The notes: generated by a model from the sequence alone, not told the origin. Positions 1 to 8,225 are shown, counted from the first letter of the stretch. The stretch: 60,178 nt of DNA from a bacterium (GCA_016124945.1 WGMT01000049.1:1-60178), one strand, 5' to 3'. Translations and numbers: made by a program.

Positions 1-88
1 ACGGACGACAGACGACTTCTTGAACACCAATAGGTTTTCATCGGTCTACGCACTACGCACTACGCACCACTCACCACACTTCCCACTC

Positions 89-112
89 AAAAAGGGGCGA
101 ACCGGTCGCCCC
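89..112 (-). terminator. Intrinsic terminator after the riboswitch
   Basis: On the minus strand a 7-bp all-strong stem (GGGGCGA with TCGCCCC, 5-nt loop) is followed directly by five T. This is a classical rho-independent terminator. It sits just after the glycine-riboswitch-like sequence and before the left edge, so it probably acts as the expression platform of a leftward gene outside the window. Confidence 0.7.
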
Positions 113-129
113 CGAAGCACACACCTTTT

Positions 130-297
130 CGATTTTGTTGCCTGAGAGATCATAGATCTTCTGTTCGGCGAACGCAAGCGGCGGCGTCTGACACATGACT
201 GACGGATTTGCTTCGAAGTTGCCAGATTTTTTGCGGTCACCAATCCAATTGGTAGAAAGGCTACGTTTACTTCCATGTGCGCTCTCCCGAACGCACA
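130..297 (-). promoter_or_regulatory. Glycine riboswitch-like leader
   Basis: Read leftward, this stretch holds the hallmarks of the glycine aptamer in order: GGGAGAG (288 to 282), CGCCGAA (170 to 164) and ATCTCTCAGGCAA (about 150 to 138), followed by an intrinsic terminator. In known glycine riboswitches (gcvT leaders) these blocks form the ligand core and control glycine-cleavage or glycine-transport genes. Here the gap between the first two blocks is about 110 nt instead of about 40. It is closed by a CACATG/CATGTG stem (279-274 with 197-192), so one arm seems to carry an insertion. I could not find a convincing P1 helix. The regulated gene would lie left of the window. The overlapping leftward open frames look spurious. 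Confidence 0.5.
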
Positions 298-340
298 TAG
301 CGGACGAACGGCTTTCTGCAGCCATCTTCGCAAGAGAAAT

Positions 341-382
341 ACCAGATTCAGAACACCAGATTCAAAACACCAGATTCAAAAC
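341..382. repeat. Three 14-nt tandem repeats before a ribosome site
   Basis: The unit ACCAGATTCARAAC is repeated three times in exact register, ending 3 nt before the GAGGAG ribosome-binding region of the cytochrome gene at 400. Its role is unknown. It belongs with the many short-period tandem repeats placed at gene edges in this window. Confidence 0.75.
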
Positions 383-399
383 ACCAAAGAGGAGAAACC

Positions 400-1494
400 A
401 TGTACACCGGAACCAATACCCGCCGCACTTATCGTCTCTGGGCGCTGCTTGTCGCCCTGATGGCCCTACTTGTCCTGGCTGCGTGTCAGGTGCCTGCCAC
501 GCAGCCGGCGCCCGAAGCACCCGCCGCGGCCGAATCGGCCCCCACCGCCCCAGCCGAAGAAGAAGCCGAAGCCACTGCAGAACCCGAAGAAGAATCAGCC
601 GAACCGACGGCCACCGCCGCCGCTGAAGAGGAATCTGAAGCCACTGCCACCCCCGCCGCTGAAGAAGAAGCCGAAGCGACGGGCACACCTATGGCGGAAG
701 AAGAAGCGTCCATGCCCGCAGGCGCCAGCGAAGCGCTGGTGGGTGACCCGCTGGCCGGTGAGTACATCTTCAACTCCACCATGGGTTGTGGCTGTCACTT
801 CAACCGAGATGAGGGCGCCTTTGCCGGTGGCAACCAGTTCGAAGGACCCTTCGGCGTTGCCTATGCAATCAACCTCACGCCCGATATGGAAACCGGCATC
901 GGCGCGTGGACAGTCGAAGAGTTCGGCAATGCCATCCGCTTCGGCGTCAATGATCACGGTGGCGTCGCCCCCGCCATGCCCCGCTGGGGCCGCATGGCCG
1001 ACGAAGACGTGGCCAACCTCTTCGCCTACCTTATGACCCTGGAACCGGTGAGCAACCAGATCCCGGCTCGCGAAATCACTGTAGAACTGTCCAATGTGCT
1101 GCCGGCCCAGATGCCGCCCGCTGTTGCACCCATCGAAGGCATTGATCGTGGCGCCTACATGGCCTCGCTGGTCCGCTGCGGTAACTGCCACACCCCCCGC
1201 AACGAAGACGGCAGCGTCAACATGGATCTCTTCTTGGCCGGCGCACCCTTCCGCGACACCACTGCACCCAACATCACCCCTCATGAAACCACCGGCATCG
1301 GCCTGTGGACAGATGAGGAACTTGACGCCTTCCTCGAAACCGGCAATTATGGTGAAGGCCTCGAGTCGCACCCCTCCATGAAGGCCGTCGCAGACCGCGC
1401 CACGGGCAAGATGACACCGGAAGACCGGCTCGCCATCGTCGCCTTCCTCCGCAGCCTGGAACCGGTTGAGAACGTCGTCACGGCGCAGCAGTAG
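400..1494 (+). CDS. Diheme cytochrome c lipoprotein
   Basis: The product is a 364-residue exported electron carrier. Residues 13-29 form a lipoprotein signal ending in LAAC, so Cys29 is the likely lipid anchor. Residues 30-110 are an Ala/Glu/Thr/Pro stalk. Two homologous cytochrome c domains follow (about 118-215 and 248-355). Both contain a TGIG-W-T segment and a Met ligand candidate (M193 in PAMPRW, M327 in HPSMKA). The second heme site is canonical, CGNCH at 260-264. The first reads CGCH at 130-133, with only one residue between the cysteines. The start is supported by GAGGAG 7 nt upstream. The likely role is periplasmic or cell-surface electron transfer; the partner is unknown. The gene appears monocistronic. 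Confidence 0.88.
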   Translation: MYTGTNTRRTYRLWALLVALMALLVLAACQVPATQPAPEAPAAAESAPTAPAEEEAEATAEPEEESAEPTATAAAEEESEATATPAAEEEAEATGTPMAEEEASMPAGASEALVGDPLAGEYIFNSTMGCGCHFNRDEGAFAGGNQFEGPFGVAYAINLTPDMETGIGAWTVEEFGNAIRFGVNDHGGVAPAMPRWGRMADEDVANLFAYLMTLEPVSNQIPAREITVELSNVLPAQMPPAVAPIEGIDRGAYMASLVRCGNCHTPRNEDGSVNMDLFLAGAPFRDTTAPNITPHETTGIGLWTDEELDAFLETGNYGEGLESHPSMKAVADRATGKMTPEDRLAIVAFLRSLEPVENVVTAQQ

Positions 1495-1514
1495 TTGACG
1501 AGGTAATTAGGCTG

Positions 1515-1593
1515 TGTTGACATTTCACAGGTCTCCTCTGGTCAATTTGGCATTGAGCGACAGCTTGCCAGGAGACCGCACTGTAAATGTCAA
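1515..1593. repeat. Long imperfect hairpin downstream of cytochrome gene
   Basis: The outer arms TGTTGACATTT and AAATGTCAACA are perfect complements. The match continues inward through GTCTCCT/AGGAGAC and TGG/CCA, giving a stem of roughly 30 nt with a few bulges. It lies 20 nt after the cytochrome stop codon and may end transcription, but it has no clear T run. No second copy was seen in the window. Confidence 0.7.
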
Positions 1594-1603
1594 CAGAACC
1601 TAG

Positions 1604-1725
1604 TGAATGGTGATTGGTGATTGGGCTTGTCGATTGGGCTATGACTGGAAGTTCTATAGTCTTACCGGCCCTGCGAATGCGCACGTACACACGTGTTTCA
1701 ATACCCAATCACTAATCACCATTCA
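1604..1725. repeat. Inverted 7-nt minisatellite arms
   Basis: The arm at 1604-1625 is built of TGATTGG-type heptamers and is matched in reverse complement at 1704-1725, with one mismatch. The right arm runs into the last codons of the leftward phosphoesterase gene and contains its stop codon (1712-1714). Confidence 0.75.
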
Positions 1726-2383
1726 CCTGAATCACCTGCCCCTCCACCACCACAAACACCCGATCCCCCCGCTTCGGTCTGATAACCGCACCGCCGGTAA
1801 ATTCACCAAATGCCGGTAAGGTACCTACTTTTGCAGTCAGGTGGAAACACGGCAGTTTGAGCGACTGGCGTCCCCGTCCGTTTAACAATGCCGCCGGGTG
1901 CAAGTGTCCCGCCAGGACGTATCCATCTTGCGCGGCAAGTGGCTCGTGCTGGAAGACGAAAGGTGGCTCGTGCAACGACCCATCGTAGCAGGTCACCCGC
2001 CAATCGGCGGGCGGATCACCTGCGTGGACGTCGTGATTGCCCCGCACCAGCACCATCTCCAACTGGGCGTGCGCCTCGCGCCAAGACGCCACAGCCGCCA
2101 GCGTCGAGGGGGCGCGTCCACTGCGGGCGTGGAAGAGATCCCCCAGGATCAGCAGCCGTTGCGCACTGGTGCGCTCAAGAGCGCTGCTTAATCGTCGCAG
2201 TGTCTCGGTTGTTGTGCCGCCCGGCATGGGAATCGCCGCTGCCCGAAAGGTTGCCGCCTTGCCTAGATGCAGGTCTGCTACCAACAACGTTTTGCGTGTA
2301 GTCAAATGGAGTGCGCGCTCGCCCAGTACCAGTGCTTCCTCACCGGCCAGCCTGATCGTCATCTCCAGCGTTGGCTGCGTCAT
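1712..2383 (-). CDS. pdeM: Ligase-associated metallophosphoesterase (PdeM-like)
   Basis: The product is a calcineurin-like phosphoesterase of 223 residues. The two-metal motifs are all present: D37-x-H39 in ADLHLGK, GDLFHAR at 81-87, RGNHD at 114-118, H146, and GHLHP at 159-163. The size and motif spelling match the family called ligase-associated DNA damage response endonuclease PdeM. It follows the DEXH helicase by about 70 nt on the same strand, as in known repair cassettes, but ligase and exonuclease partners are not adjacent. I chose the ATG at 2383 because GAGG lies 6 nt upstream of it; a TTG at 2413 would add 10 residues. The stop codon falls inside a minisatellite arm. Confidence 0.85.
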   Translation of the reverse strand: MTQPTLEMTIRLAGEEALVLGERALHLTTRKTLLVADLHLGKAATFRAAAIPMPGGTTTETLRRLSSALERTSAQRLLILGDLFHARSGRAPSTLAAVASWREAHAQLEMVLVRGNHDVHAGDPPADWRVTCYDGSLHEPPFVFQHEPLAAQDGYVLAGHLHPAALLNGRGRQSLKLPCFHLTAKVGTLPAFGEFTGGAVIRPKRGDRVFVVVEGQVIQVNGD

Positions 2384-2452
2384 TCTCGTCCTCGTACCAA
2401 GATTAGCCCTCAATCGGCGTCACTTGCGGTTTTCTGAACAGTTACCTGGGAT

Positions 2453-5002
2453 CTACGCTTCCAATCCCATCGCGATCTGCATCTTGCGCACCCGATCGGC
2501 CAAAGACTCCGACGAAAGTTCCTCGCGCATCCGATCCACCAGCAGGGGGAAGCTCAAGGGTGAAGGGCGACGAAGCTGCATCACCACGATCCTTGCTTGA
2601 CCAATGCGATCCAGCGCCTGCGCCATACGGCTCTGCTCCAACTGCTCTTCCAACACCTCACGGTGCGCCTGAGACAGCAACATATTTTCGGCGTCGTAAC
2701 GGCTGAAGACGTCGAAAAAGAGGTTGCTCGATGCCTGGAGATGCTTGCTTTTCACCCGTTGCCCTGGCAACCCCGTCGCCACCAACCCCGCAATCTGGGC
2801 AATCTCGCGGAACTGACGGCGTGCCATCTCGGCGGCGTTGAGGCTGGCAGGGATGTCTTCAAAGAGATTCTCGGTGGAAAAGAGCGGCGGCGTCCCTTTC
2901 CCCGCCAGCACCTCGGCCAGTGGAATGGGGTCGGGCGAGAGCAGGTTGAGCCCGTAATCGTTGACGGCCATGCTGAAGGTGATGGGGCGCAGCCGCGACA
3001 GCCGGTAAGCAAAGAGCGCCGCCATGCCTTCGTGTACCAGCCGTCCTTCGAAGGGATAGAAAAAGAGATGGTGTCCCTCATCGGTTTCCACCTCCTCAAT
3101 CAGCAACTCGTCCTGGCGTGGGATGTATGACCCTGCGGCCTGCATCGCCAGGATCGGGGCCACGGCGCGCAATTCGTCCTCTTCAAAAATGCCATTGGCC
3201 GCAGCTTCGAGCTTGGCGCGCACCGCCACTGCCAGCGCCGTAGACAGCGGCATGCGGCTGCCCATCCAGCGGGGGATGGCCCCGCGGTTGCTCTTGGCCT
3301 TACGCACATAGGCCGTCATCTCGCGCAAATTGACAAACTCCAGCGTGCGCCCGGCAAAGATAAAGCGATCCCCCGGCTGCAACCGGCTGATGAAGTATTC
3401 GTCGACGCTGCCCAGCTTGCCGCCGTTAACGTACTGCACCTGTACCGTCACCTCGCCCACGATGGTGCCCACATTGAGCCGGTGTCGCTGCGCCACCTTG
3501 CGATCTTCCACCATGTAGCGGGGACCTGCCCATCCCTGCGCGTAGTCATGATTGGCATCGTCATAGGCGTCCTCGTCGACTTTGGCGACCACACGCTGGT
3601 ACTCGGGGTAGCTCGTCAACGCATCACCCCCGGTCACAACAAAACCCAGCGCCCAATCCCACTCTGCGTCGGTCAAATTGCGGAAGGCGTAGGTGCTGCG
3701 CACTTCGGCCAGCGCCTCTTCGTAGCGGAAGCCGCCACCCAGCGCCAGGGTGACAAGGTGCTGCACAAGGACGTCCAGCGGTTTTTGGGGCGGGGTGCGT
3801 CCTTCGATGGCCCCAGCCTGGGCGGCGGTGCGCGCCGCCGCCACTTCGATCAGCTCGAAGGCGTGGGTGGGCACACAGGTCACCCGGCTCACCGCGCCAG
3901 GACGGTGTCCACTGCGCCCGGCACGTTGCAGCAGGCGCGCCACGCCTTTGGGGCTGCCGATCTGCAACACCCGATCCACCGGGCTGAAATCCACCCCCAA
4001 ATCCAGGCTCGACGTCGCCACCACACAACGCAGCAGGCCCCGGCGCAGCCCGTCCTCCACCCATTCGCGCACCTGGGGATCCAGTGATCCGTGATGCAAC
4101 GCAATCAGACCGGCCCAGTCGGGCATGGCGTCGAGGATGGCCTGATACCACGTCTCAGCCTGGTTGCGCGTATTGGTAAAGACGAGGCAGCTTTCGCCTT
4201 CCTCGATGGCGGCAATCACCGCGGGCAGCATCTTCAACCCCAAATGCCCCGCCCAGGGGAAGCGCTCGATCTCCGCCGGGATCAGCGAGTCGATCACGAT
4301 CTCTTTGGGCGTATGGCCGGTGATCAGGTGGGTCTGCCGCGGCGTGCCTGGGGTGGGGACACCCACCAGCGCGTCCAACGCCACATCCAGGTTGCCCAAC
4401 GTGGCCGAAAGTCCCCATGTGCGCAGGTTGGGGCGTCTTCGCCGCAACCAGGCCAGGCAAAGTTCGGTCTGTGTACCCCGTTTGCTGCCCAACAGTTCGT
4501 GCCATTCGTCTACAATCACGGCTTGCAGATCGCCAAAAAGCTCCTCGGCGTTGGGGCGCGAGATGAGCAACGAGAGGCTTTCAGGTGTGGTGACCAGTGT
4601 GCTGGGCAGCCGCTTGTTCTGGCGCGCCTTGACGCTGCTGGAGACGTCGCCGGTGCGTCGTTCCACTGTCCACGGGATGCCCAGGTCGCGGATCGGCGCT
4701 TGTAGCGCGGCGGTGGTGTCGGCGGCGAGGGCGCGCAGCGGCGTCAACCAGAGCACCTGCAATGGCGGCGCGTCGATCGTGGCCCAGGTATCGCGGTTGG
4801 GGTGAGCCTCGATCCACTGCATCACCGGGCCGAGCCAGACGGCGTAGGTCTTCCCCTGGCCGGTGGGCGCGTGGAGCAGACCGCTGCCGCCGCCGCGATA
4901 AGCGGCCCACGTCTCCTGTTGAAAGGGGAAGGGCGACCATCTGCGCTGGGCAAACCAATCTTCGATCAGGGGCTGTGCGTGTAAATCTGTGAATAAATTC
5001 AC
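2453..5002 (-). CDS. Ligase-associated DEXH-box helicase (Lhr-like)
   Basis: The product is an 849-residue superfamily 2 helicase. Visible motifs are Walker A APTGQGKT (45-52), TPLRAL (motif Ia, about 87-92), TTPES (138-142), DEWH (165-168), SATL (199-202) and QRAGRSGHRPG (motif VI, about 366). The C-terminal half matches the Lhr-core/winged-helix type region. Length and the neighbouring phosphoesterase fit the 'ligase-associated DNA damage response DEXH box helicase' family, an ATP-driven 3'-5' translocase acting in DNA repair. It is divergent from the cytochrome gene at 5085, with 82 nt between the starts. The ATP-dependent ligase usually found in this cluster is absent from the window. Confidence 0.9.
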   Translation of the reverse strand: MNLFTDLHAQPLIEDWFAQRRWSPFPFQQETWAAYRGGGSGLLHAPTGQGKTYAVWLGPVMQWIEAHPNRDTWATIDAPPLQVLWLTPLRALAADTTAALQAPIRDLGIPWTVERRTGDVSSSVKARQNKRLPSTLVTTPESLSLLISRPNAEELFGDLQAVIVDEWHELLGSKRGTQTELCLAWLRRRRPNLRTWGLSATLGNLDVALDALVGVPTPGTPRQTHLITGHTPKEIVIDSLIPAEIERFPWAGHLGLKMLPAVIAAIEEGESCLVFTNTRNQAETWYQAILDAMPDWAGLIALHHGSLDPQVREWVEDGLRRGLLRCVVATSSLDLGVDFSPVDRVLQIGSPKGVARLLQRAGRSGHRPGAVSRVTCVPTHAFELIEVAAARTAAQAGAIEGRTPPQKPLDVLVQHLVTLALGGGFRYEEALAEVRSTYAFRNLTDAEWDWALGFVVTGGDALTSYPEYQRVVAKVDEDAYDDANHDYAQGWAGPRYMVEDRKVAQRHRLNVGTIVGEVTVQVQYVNGGKLGSVDEYFISRLQPGDRFIFAGRTLEFVNLREMTAYVRKAKSNRGAIPRWMGSRMPLSTALAVAVRAKLEAAANGIFEEDELRAVAPILAMQAAGSYIPRQDELLIEEVETDEGHHLFFYPFEGRLVHEGMAALFAYRLSRLRPITFSMAVNDYGLNLLSPDPIPLAEVLAGKGTPPLFSTENLFEDIPASLNAAEMARRQFREIAQIAGLVATGLPGQRVKSKHLQASSNLFFDVFSRYDAENMLLSQAHREVLEEQLEQSRMAQALDRIGQARIVVMQLRRPSPLSFPLLVDRMREELSSESLADRVRKMQIAMGLEA

Positions 5003-5084
5003 CGGCTGTTTTGCTTCTCCGCTCTACTTTCCTGTATGATAGGAAGCTAGAATCCATTTATCCACCCTACGCGGAGCCAACCCA

Positions 5085-5927
5085 ATGAATGATAAGAACG
5101 TTCATCCTTTGATTCGTTACGGCGGTCCGATTCTGGGCGCTGTGATCGTCTATTTTATCATCACCTCAATGATCGGTGGCTTTCAAGCGGACATGGAAGC
5201 GGCGCGCCTGGTACCCCTACCCCTGGCTGAGGAGGTGGCACTGGAGGGTGAAGGCGCTGAGCCGACTGCGGCGGATGCCCCGGTTGAAGGAGAAGCCCCG
5301 GCCGCCGAGGAAGCTGCGCCCGAAGTCTCTGACAGCGCAGCTATCACCGAAACTGAAACCTTAACGGAAACCGAAACACTGACGGAGACCGCGCCGATTG
5401 CCGAGACGGCAGAGGTGACAGAGACCGTTGAACTCGAAATTGAAGCCGCTGCACCGGTGACTGAAACCGAAGTGGTCACCGAGACCGTCCCTGTGGAAGT
5501 GCCAACGCCCGCGCCGACTGAGGTCCCCCCCACACCGGAAGCGGCGGCCCCGTCTTCGTTGGCCGAACTGAGCGCAGACGAGATCTACGCCGGTCTGCCC
5601 GCCCAAATCGCGTCCTTCTTCCCCGACGGTGTCGACGTCGAAGCAGGTGAACAGACTGCGTTAAGCTCCGGCTGTACCGCCTGTCATAGCCTATTGCCCA
5701 ACGTCGTACAGGTTGGCCCAAGCTGGTACGGTGCCGGCGACCACGCAGTGGCCCGTGTCCCCGGTCAGAGCCCGGCGCTTTACTTGTACACCAGCATCAC
5801 CGATCCCGAAGCCCACATTGTGCCGGACTTCCCACCGGGCTTGATGCCAAATATCTACAACCAGCTCCTCACCGATGAGCAGATTGCCAACATCGTGGCC
5901 TATTTGCTCACGCTGGAAGAGGAATAG
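5085..5927 (+). CDS. Membrane-anchored monoheme cytochrome c
   Basis: The product has 280 residues. A single N-terminal transmembrane segment (about 12-30) acts as an uncleaved anchor. It is followed by a long Glu/Thr/Pro/Ala stalk (about 45-155) made of repeated 'TET' units. A C-terminal cytochrome c domain (about 165-278) has CTACH at 197-201 and a Met ligand candidate at M254 (GLMPN). GGAG lies about 9 nt before the ATG. The stalk may place the heme away from the membrane for electron transfer with a larger complex. The stalk style matches the diheme lipoprotein at 400, so the two may belong to one pathway; this is an inference. Confidence 0.88.
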   Translation: MNDKNVHPLIRYGGPILGAVIVYFIITSMIGGFQADMEAARLVPLPLAEEVALEGEGAEPTAADAPVEGEAPAAEEAAPEVSDSAAITETETLTETETLTETAPIAETAEVTETVELEIEAAAPVTETEVVTETVPVEVPTPAPTEVPPTPEAAAPSSLAELSADEIYAGLPAQIASFFPDGVDVEAGEQTALSSGCTACHSLLPNVVQVGPSWYGAGDHAVARVPGQSPALYLYTSITDPEAHIVPDFPPGLMPNIYNQLLTDEQIANIVAYLLTLEEE

Positions 5928-5981
5928 TATTGCGCCATGCGTGTGGCTGTTGAGTCGGTGCATTCGTTTTGGATAAAGCGC

Positions 5982-6050
5982 TTGTAAACACAGATTGGGG
6001 GAAATCCGGTTTTTTGTTTGAGCCGGGTTTCCCCCAATCTGTGTTTACAA
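5982..6050. repeat. Near-perfect 28-bp hairpin between genes
   Basis: The arms 5982-6009 and 6023-6050 are complementary over 28 nt with one G-T pair, around a 13-nt T-rich loop. The element lies between the cytochrome stop codon (5927) and the ureohydrolase start (6141). It could act as a terminator in either direction or be a hairpin repeat. No second copy was seen. Confidence 0.85.
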
Positions 6051-6140
6051 CGTCCGCCTAAACCGCCGCTACCCCACCTCTCTCCACGCTAGATTGATGT
6101 TTTTTGCTGTTACACGCACCATCGCTCCAGGAGATCACCC

Positions 6141-7043
6141 ATGCCACCCACCAACCCACTTTCCGCCTTGCACGTCGTCCCTGTACGCTACAACAGCGAC
6201 CGCTATGCCGAGGACGACGAACGCGGCGTAGATGCGTACGCCGATTCTGGTGTCTACGGCACAATCGGCGCCTCGGTGACGGTTGTCGAGCCTGTCTTCC
6301 CCGAAGACAGGCGCACCGAGATCCAATCGTTCAACCTCGGCCTGCTCAACAGCGAGATCGCCGACGCCGTGGCCGCGGCGCGGCGCAAGGGCGAGCCTGT
6401 TCTGATGACCGGCGGCAATTGCACCCACATCACCGGCGTCTTCGGCGGCCTGCAAGATGCGCATGGACCCGCCATCCGCGCCGGTCTCGTCTGGTTTGAT
6501 GCCCACGGCGACTTCAATACGCCGCAGACCACACTCACCCACTTCCTTGGCGGCATGCCCGTGGCAGTCTGCGCCGGCCTCGCCTTCCCCGACTGGCGCA
6601 CTGAATCCCACATTGTCGCCCCGGTGCCCACAGATCGCATCGTCATGGTGGACGTGCGCAACCTCGACCCCGCCGAAGCGGATCTGATCCACGCCGTCGG
6701 CATCCCCGTGGTGCCGGTGACCCCCGTCGACGCCGGTTCCGCCTTCAACCAAGCCGTCACCGACCTGGCCGAGCGCTGCGATCTGCTCTACCTGCACATC
6801 GACGCCGACATCCTCGACGAGTGGTACGTCCCCGATCACGGCACACGCGAACCCAACGGCCCCGACATGGCGACGGTACTGGCCGCCATCGACGCCGTCA
6901 TGTCTACGGGCAAAGTCTCCGTCTATGCCGTCGTCTCCGTCTACGCCGGCGGTCCAGGGCGGGCACGCAGCGTGGAAACGGGGATCGAACTGATCCGCAG
7001 CGGGCTGGCGGCATGGAAACGCAACGGCGCGCCGGTCTTTTGA
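6141..7043 (+). CDS. Arginase-family ureohydrolase
   Basis: The product is a 300-residue protein of the arginase/agmatinase/formiminoglutamase fold, whose members split guanidino-type C-N bonds with a dinuclear manganese site. Metal motifs visible are D120-A-H122-G-D124 in WFDAHGDFN, and D221-A-D223 in HIDADILD. The first motif, usually GGDHS, reads GGNCTH at 91-96, so the classical His ligand is replaced. The same spelling occurs in some arginase-like branches as I recall, so this is not necessarily inactive. The substrate cannot be assigned. AGGAG lies 8 nt before the start. It is convergent with the methyltransferase gene at 7144. Confidence 0.82.
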   Translation: MPPTNPLSALHVVPVRYNSDRYAEDDERGVDAYADSGVYGTIGASVTVVEPVFPEDRRTEIQSFNLGLLNSEIADAVAAARRKGEPVLMTGGNCTHITGVFGGLQDAHGPAIRAGLVWFDAHGDFNTPQTTLTHFLGGMPVAVCAGLAFPDWRTESHIVAPVPTDRIVMVDVRNLDPAEADLIHAVGIPVVPVTPVDAGSAFNQAVTDLAERCDLLYLHIDADILDEWYVPDHGTREPNGPDMATVLAAIDAVMSTGKVSVYAVVSVYAGGPGRARSVETGIELIRSGLAAWKRNGAPVF

Positions 7044-7050
7044 AAAAATA

Positions 7051-7144
7051 AGGAGAAATGAGTAGGTTAACGCTGGTCTCGTTTTTCTTGAAAGCGAGCT
7101 CGTTCAAGTTTACCGGAATCTTGCTTAACCCACTCATTTCTCTT
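7051..7144. repeat. Nested hairpins between convergent genes
   Basis: The outer arms (7051-7070 and 7125-7144) are complementary over about 18-20 nt (GAGAAATGAGT with ACTCATTTCTC). An inner stem CTTGAA/TTCAAG lies at about 7087-7109. Placed between two convergent genes, it may be a bidirectional terminator. Confidence 0.7.
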
Positions 7145-7845
7145 CACCACACCCCCGGCACCAACCTATGCTTCACCCGATGCGCATATTGAGGATAGCC
7201 CTTGAGATGAGCGTGGAGGGTGGCGTCTTCGAGTCGGGTGCGGATGACGAGCACAATCAGCACGAGGACGGCGGGTCCTAGCGCGCACCAGGAACCGAGT
7301 AGGAAGGGCGTGGCCAGGAAGGTGATGGCGGCTGCTGCATAGCCGGGATGGCGCACCCAGCCGTACGGCCCTGTTGAAATCACATGATGTCCCCGATCAT
7401 GTTGAATGCGCACTACGCCCGAGAAGAAACGATTCTCCATCAGCGCATACGCCCCGATCACATACCCCAGCACCACCAGAATCAATGCCACAACGATCAC
7501 CCATAGCTCTTCAATGCGCGGGGCCCAGGCAAAGCGAACGTCCAAACCGGCGACCAAAGGAATCAGCCCGCCGCCGAGGGTCACCATCGGCGCCAGGTAT
7601 CTGTCCCAAGAGACGGTGTCCTTGTGATCGGCGAAGCGTGCCCGTTCCACCAGGAGCGACGGATCGCGCTGCGCTGCCAGTGCCCGGCTCAGGATAAATC
7701 CGCCGATAGATACGCCTGCGAAGACCCAAGCCTGCCACCAATCCCAACGTTGGGTGATCAACAGCGGCAGCAGGGGGATCACAAGCACAACCAACACCAA
7801 TTGCAGCACAATCTGTGGGGTGAATCGTAGCTTCTGCTCTGTCAT
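7144..7845 (-). CDS. Isoprenylcysteine methyltransferase-like membrane protein
   Basis: The product is a 233-residue integral membrane protein. About five hydrophobic segments are visible (near 11-31, 38-55, 85-100, 113-135 and 170-203). The signature GPYGWVRHPGY at 159-169 is the SAM-binding motif of the ICMT/phospholipid methyltransferase group. This group methylates small lipids or thiols at the membrane; the true substrate here is unknown. I chose the ATG at 7845 because GGAG lies 7 nt upstream; an upstream ATG at 7869 would add 8 residues without a clear ribosome site. Confidence 0.82.
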   Translation of the reverse strand: MTEQKLRFTPQIVLQLVLVVLVIPLLPLLITQRWDWWQAWVFAGVSIGGFILSRALAAQRDPSLLVERARFADHKDTVSWDRYLAPMVTLGGGLIPLVAGLDVRFAWAPRIEELWVIVVALILVVLGYVIGAYALMENRFFSGVVRIQHDRGHHVISTGPYGWVRHPGYAAAAITFLATPFLLGSWCALGPAVLVLIVLVIRTRLEDATLHAHLKGYPQYAHRVKHRLVPGVW

Positions 7846-7961
7846 GGTGTCGCTCCATTCGCATAGCAAAAAATTGTGCGGCGCAGTGGAGGAGACGCGT
7901 CGCAGCAGAGGAAGACCGATACCCTCATTCTGGCGTAACCGGCCCGCTTGTCAACAGACAG

Positions 7962-8099
7962 AAGCTGTATCCCAAACCCGCCAGCTCTTCTGCAACCTGG
8001 TGGGTTTTTGATTGGTGAACAATTTGATTCTCCTGATGCATCCACCCCATTTTGTGAGGCATCACCCGCCCCAATCCACTGCTATCTTTGAGTCACAGC
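7962..8099 (+). repeat. Family A structured element, copy 1
   Basis: The element starts with AAGCT..ATCCC. A terminator-like hairpin (7974-8008, ending in TTTTT) comes next, then a 25-nt gap, then GATGCATCC..GAGGCATC, which can pair as TGATGC/GCATCA (8033-8063), and finally AGTCACA at about 8093-8099. The same order and spacing recur at 12599-12722. No rightward gene lies just upstream of this copy, so it is unlikely to be an ordinary terminator. Each copy precedes a gene for a small membrane or exported protein. Confidence 0.65.
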
Positions 8100-8130
8100 A
8101 GCAAACAACCAACGATAGAACGGGGATGAA

Positions 8131-8189
8131 GCGGATTGGGCGGATCAAACAGATTCAGACCCATCCTTCTGAAAATCCACCCAATCCGC
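8131..8189. repeat. Short inverted repeat before small gene
   Basis: Arms 8131-8145 and 8175-8189 pair (GCGGATTGGG with CCCAATCCGC plus flanks). It lies about 35 nt upstream of the small membrane protein gene and may form a leader hairpin. Confidence 0.55.
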
Positions 8190-8225
8190 GTTAGGCGGAA
8201 CAGTTTGAGAAAGGAGAATCGAACT

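Noticed and set aside
46..333. Leftward open frame at the left edge
   Set aside because: It overlaps the riboswitch-like leader and terminator and has no protein-like features.
2384..2413. TTG start for the phosphoesterase, 10 codons upstream
   Set aside because: The ATG at 2383 has a better ribosome site and starts just before the conserved domain.
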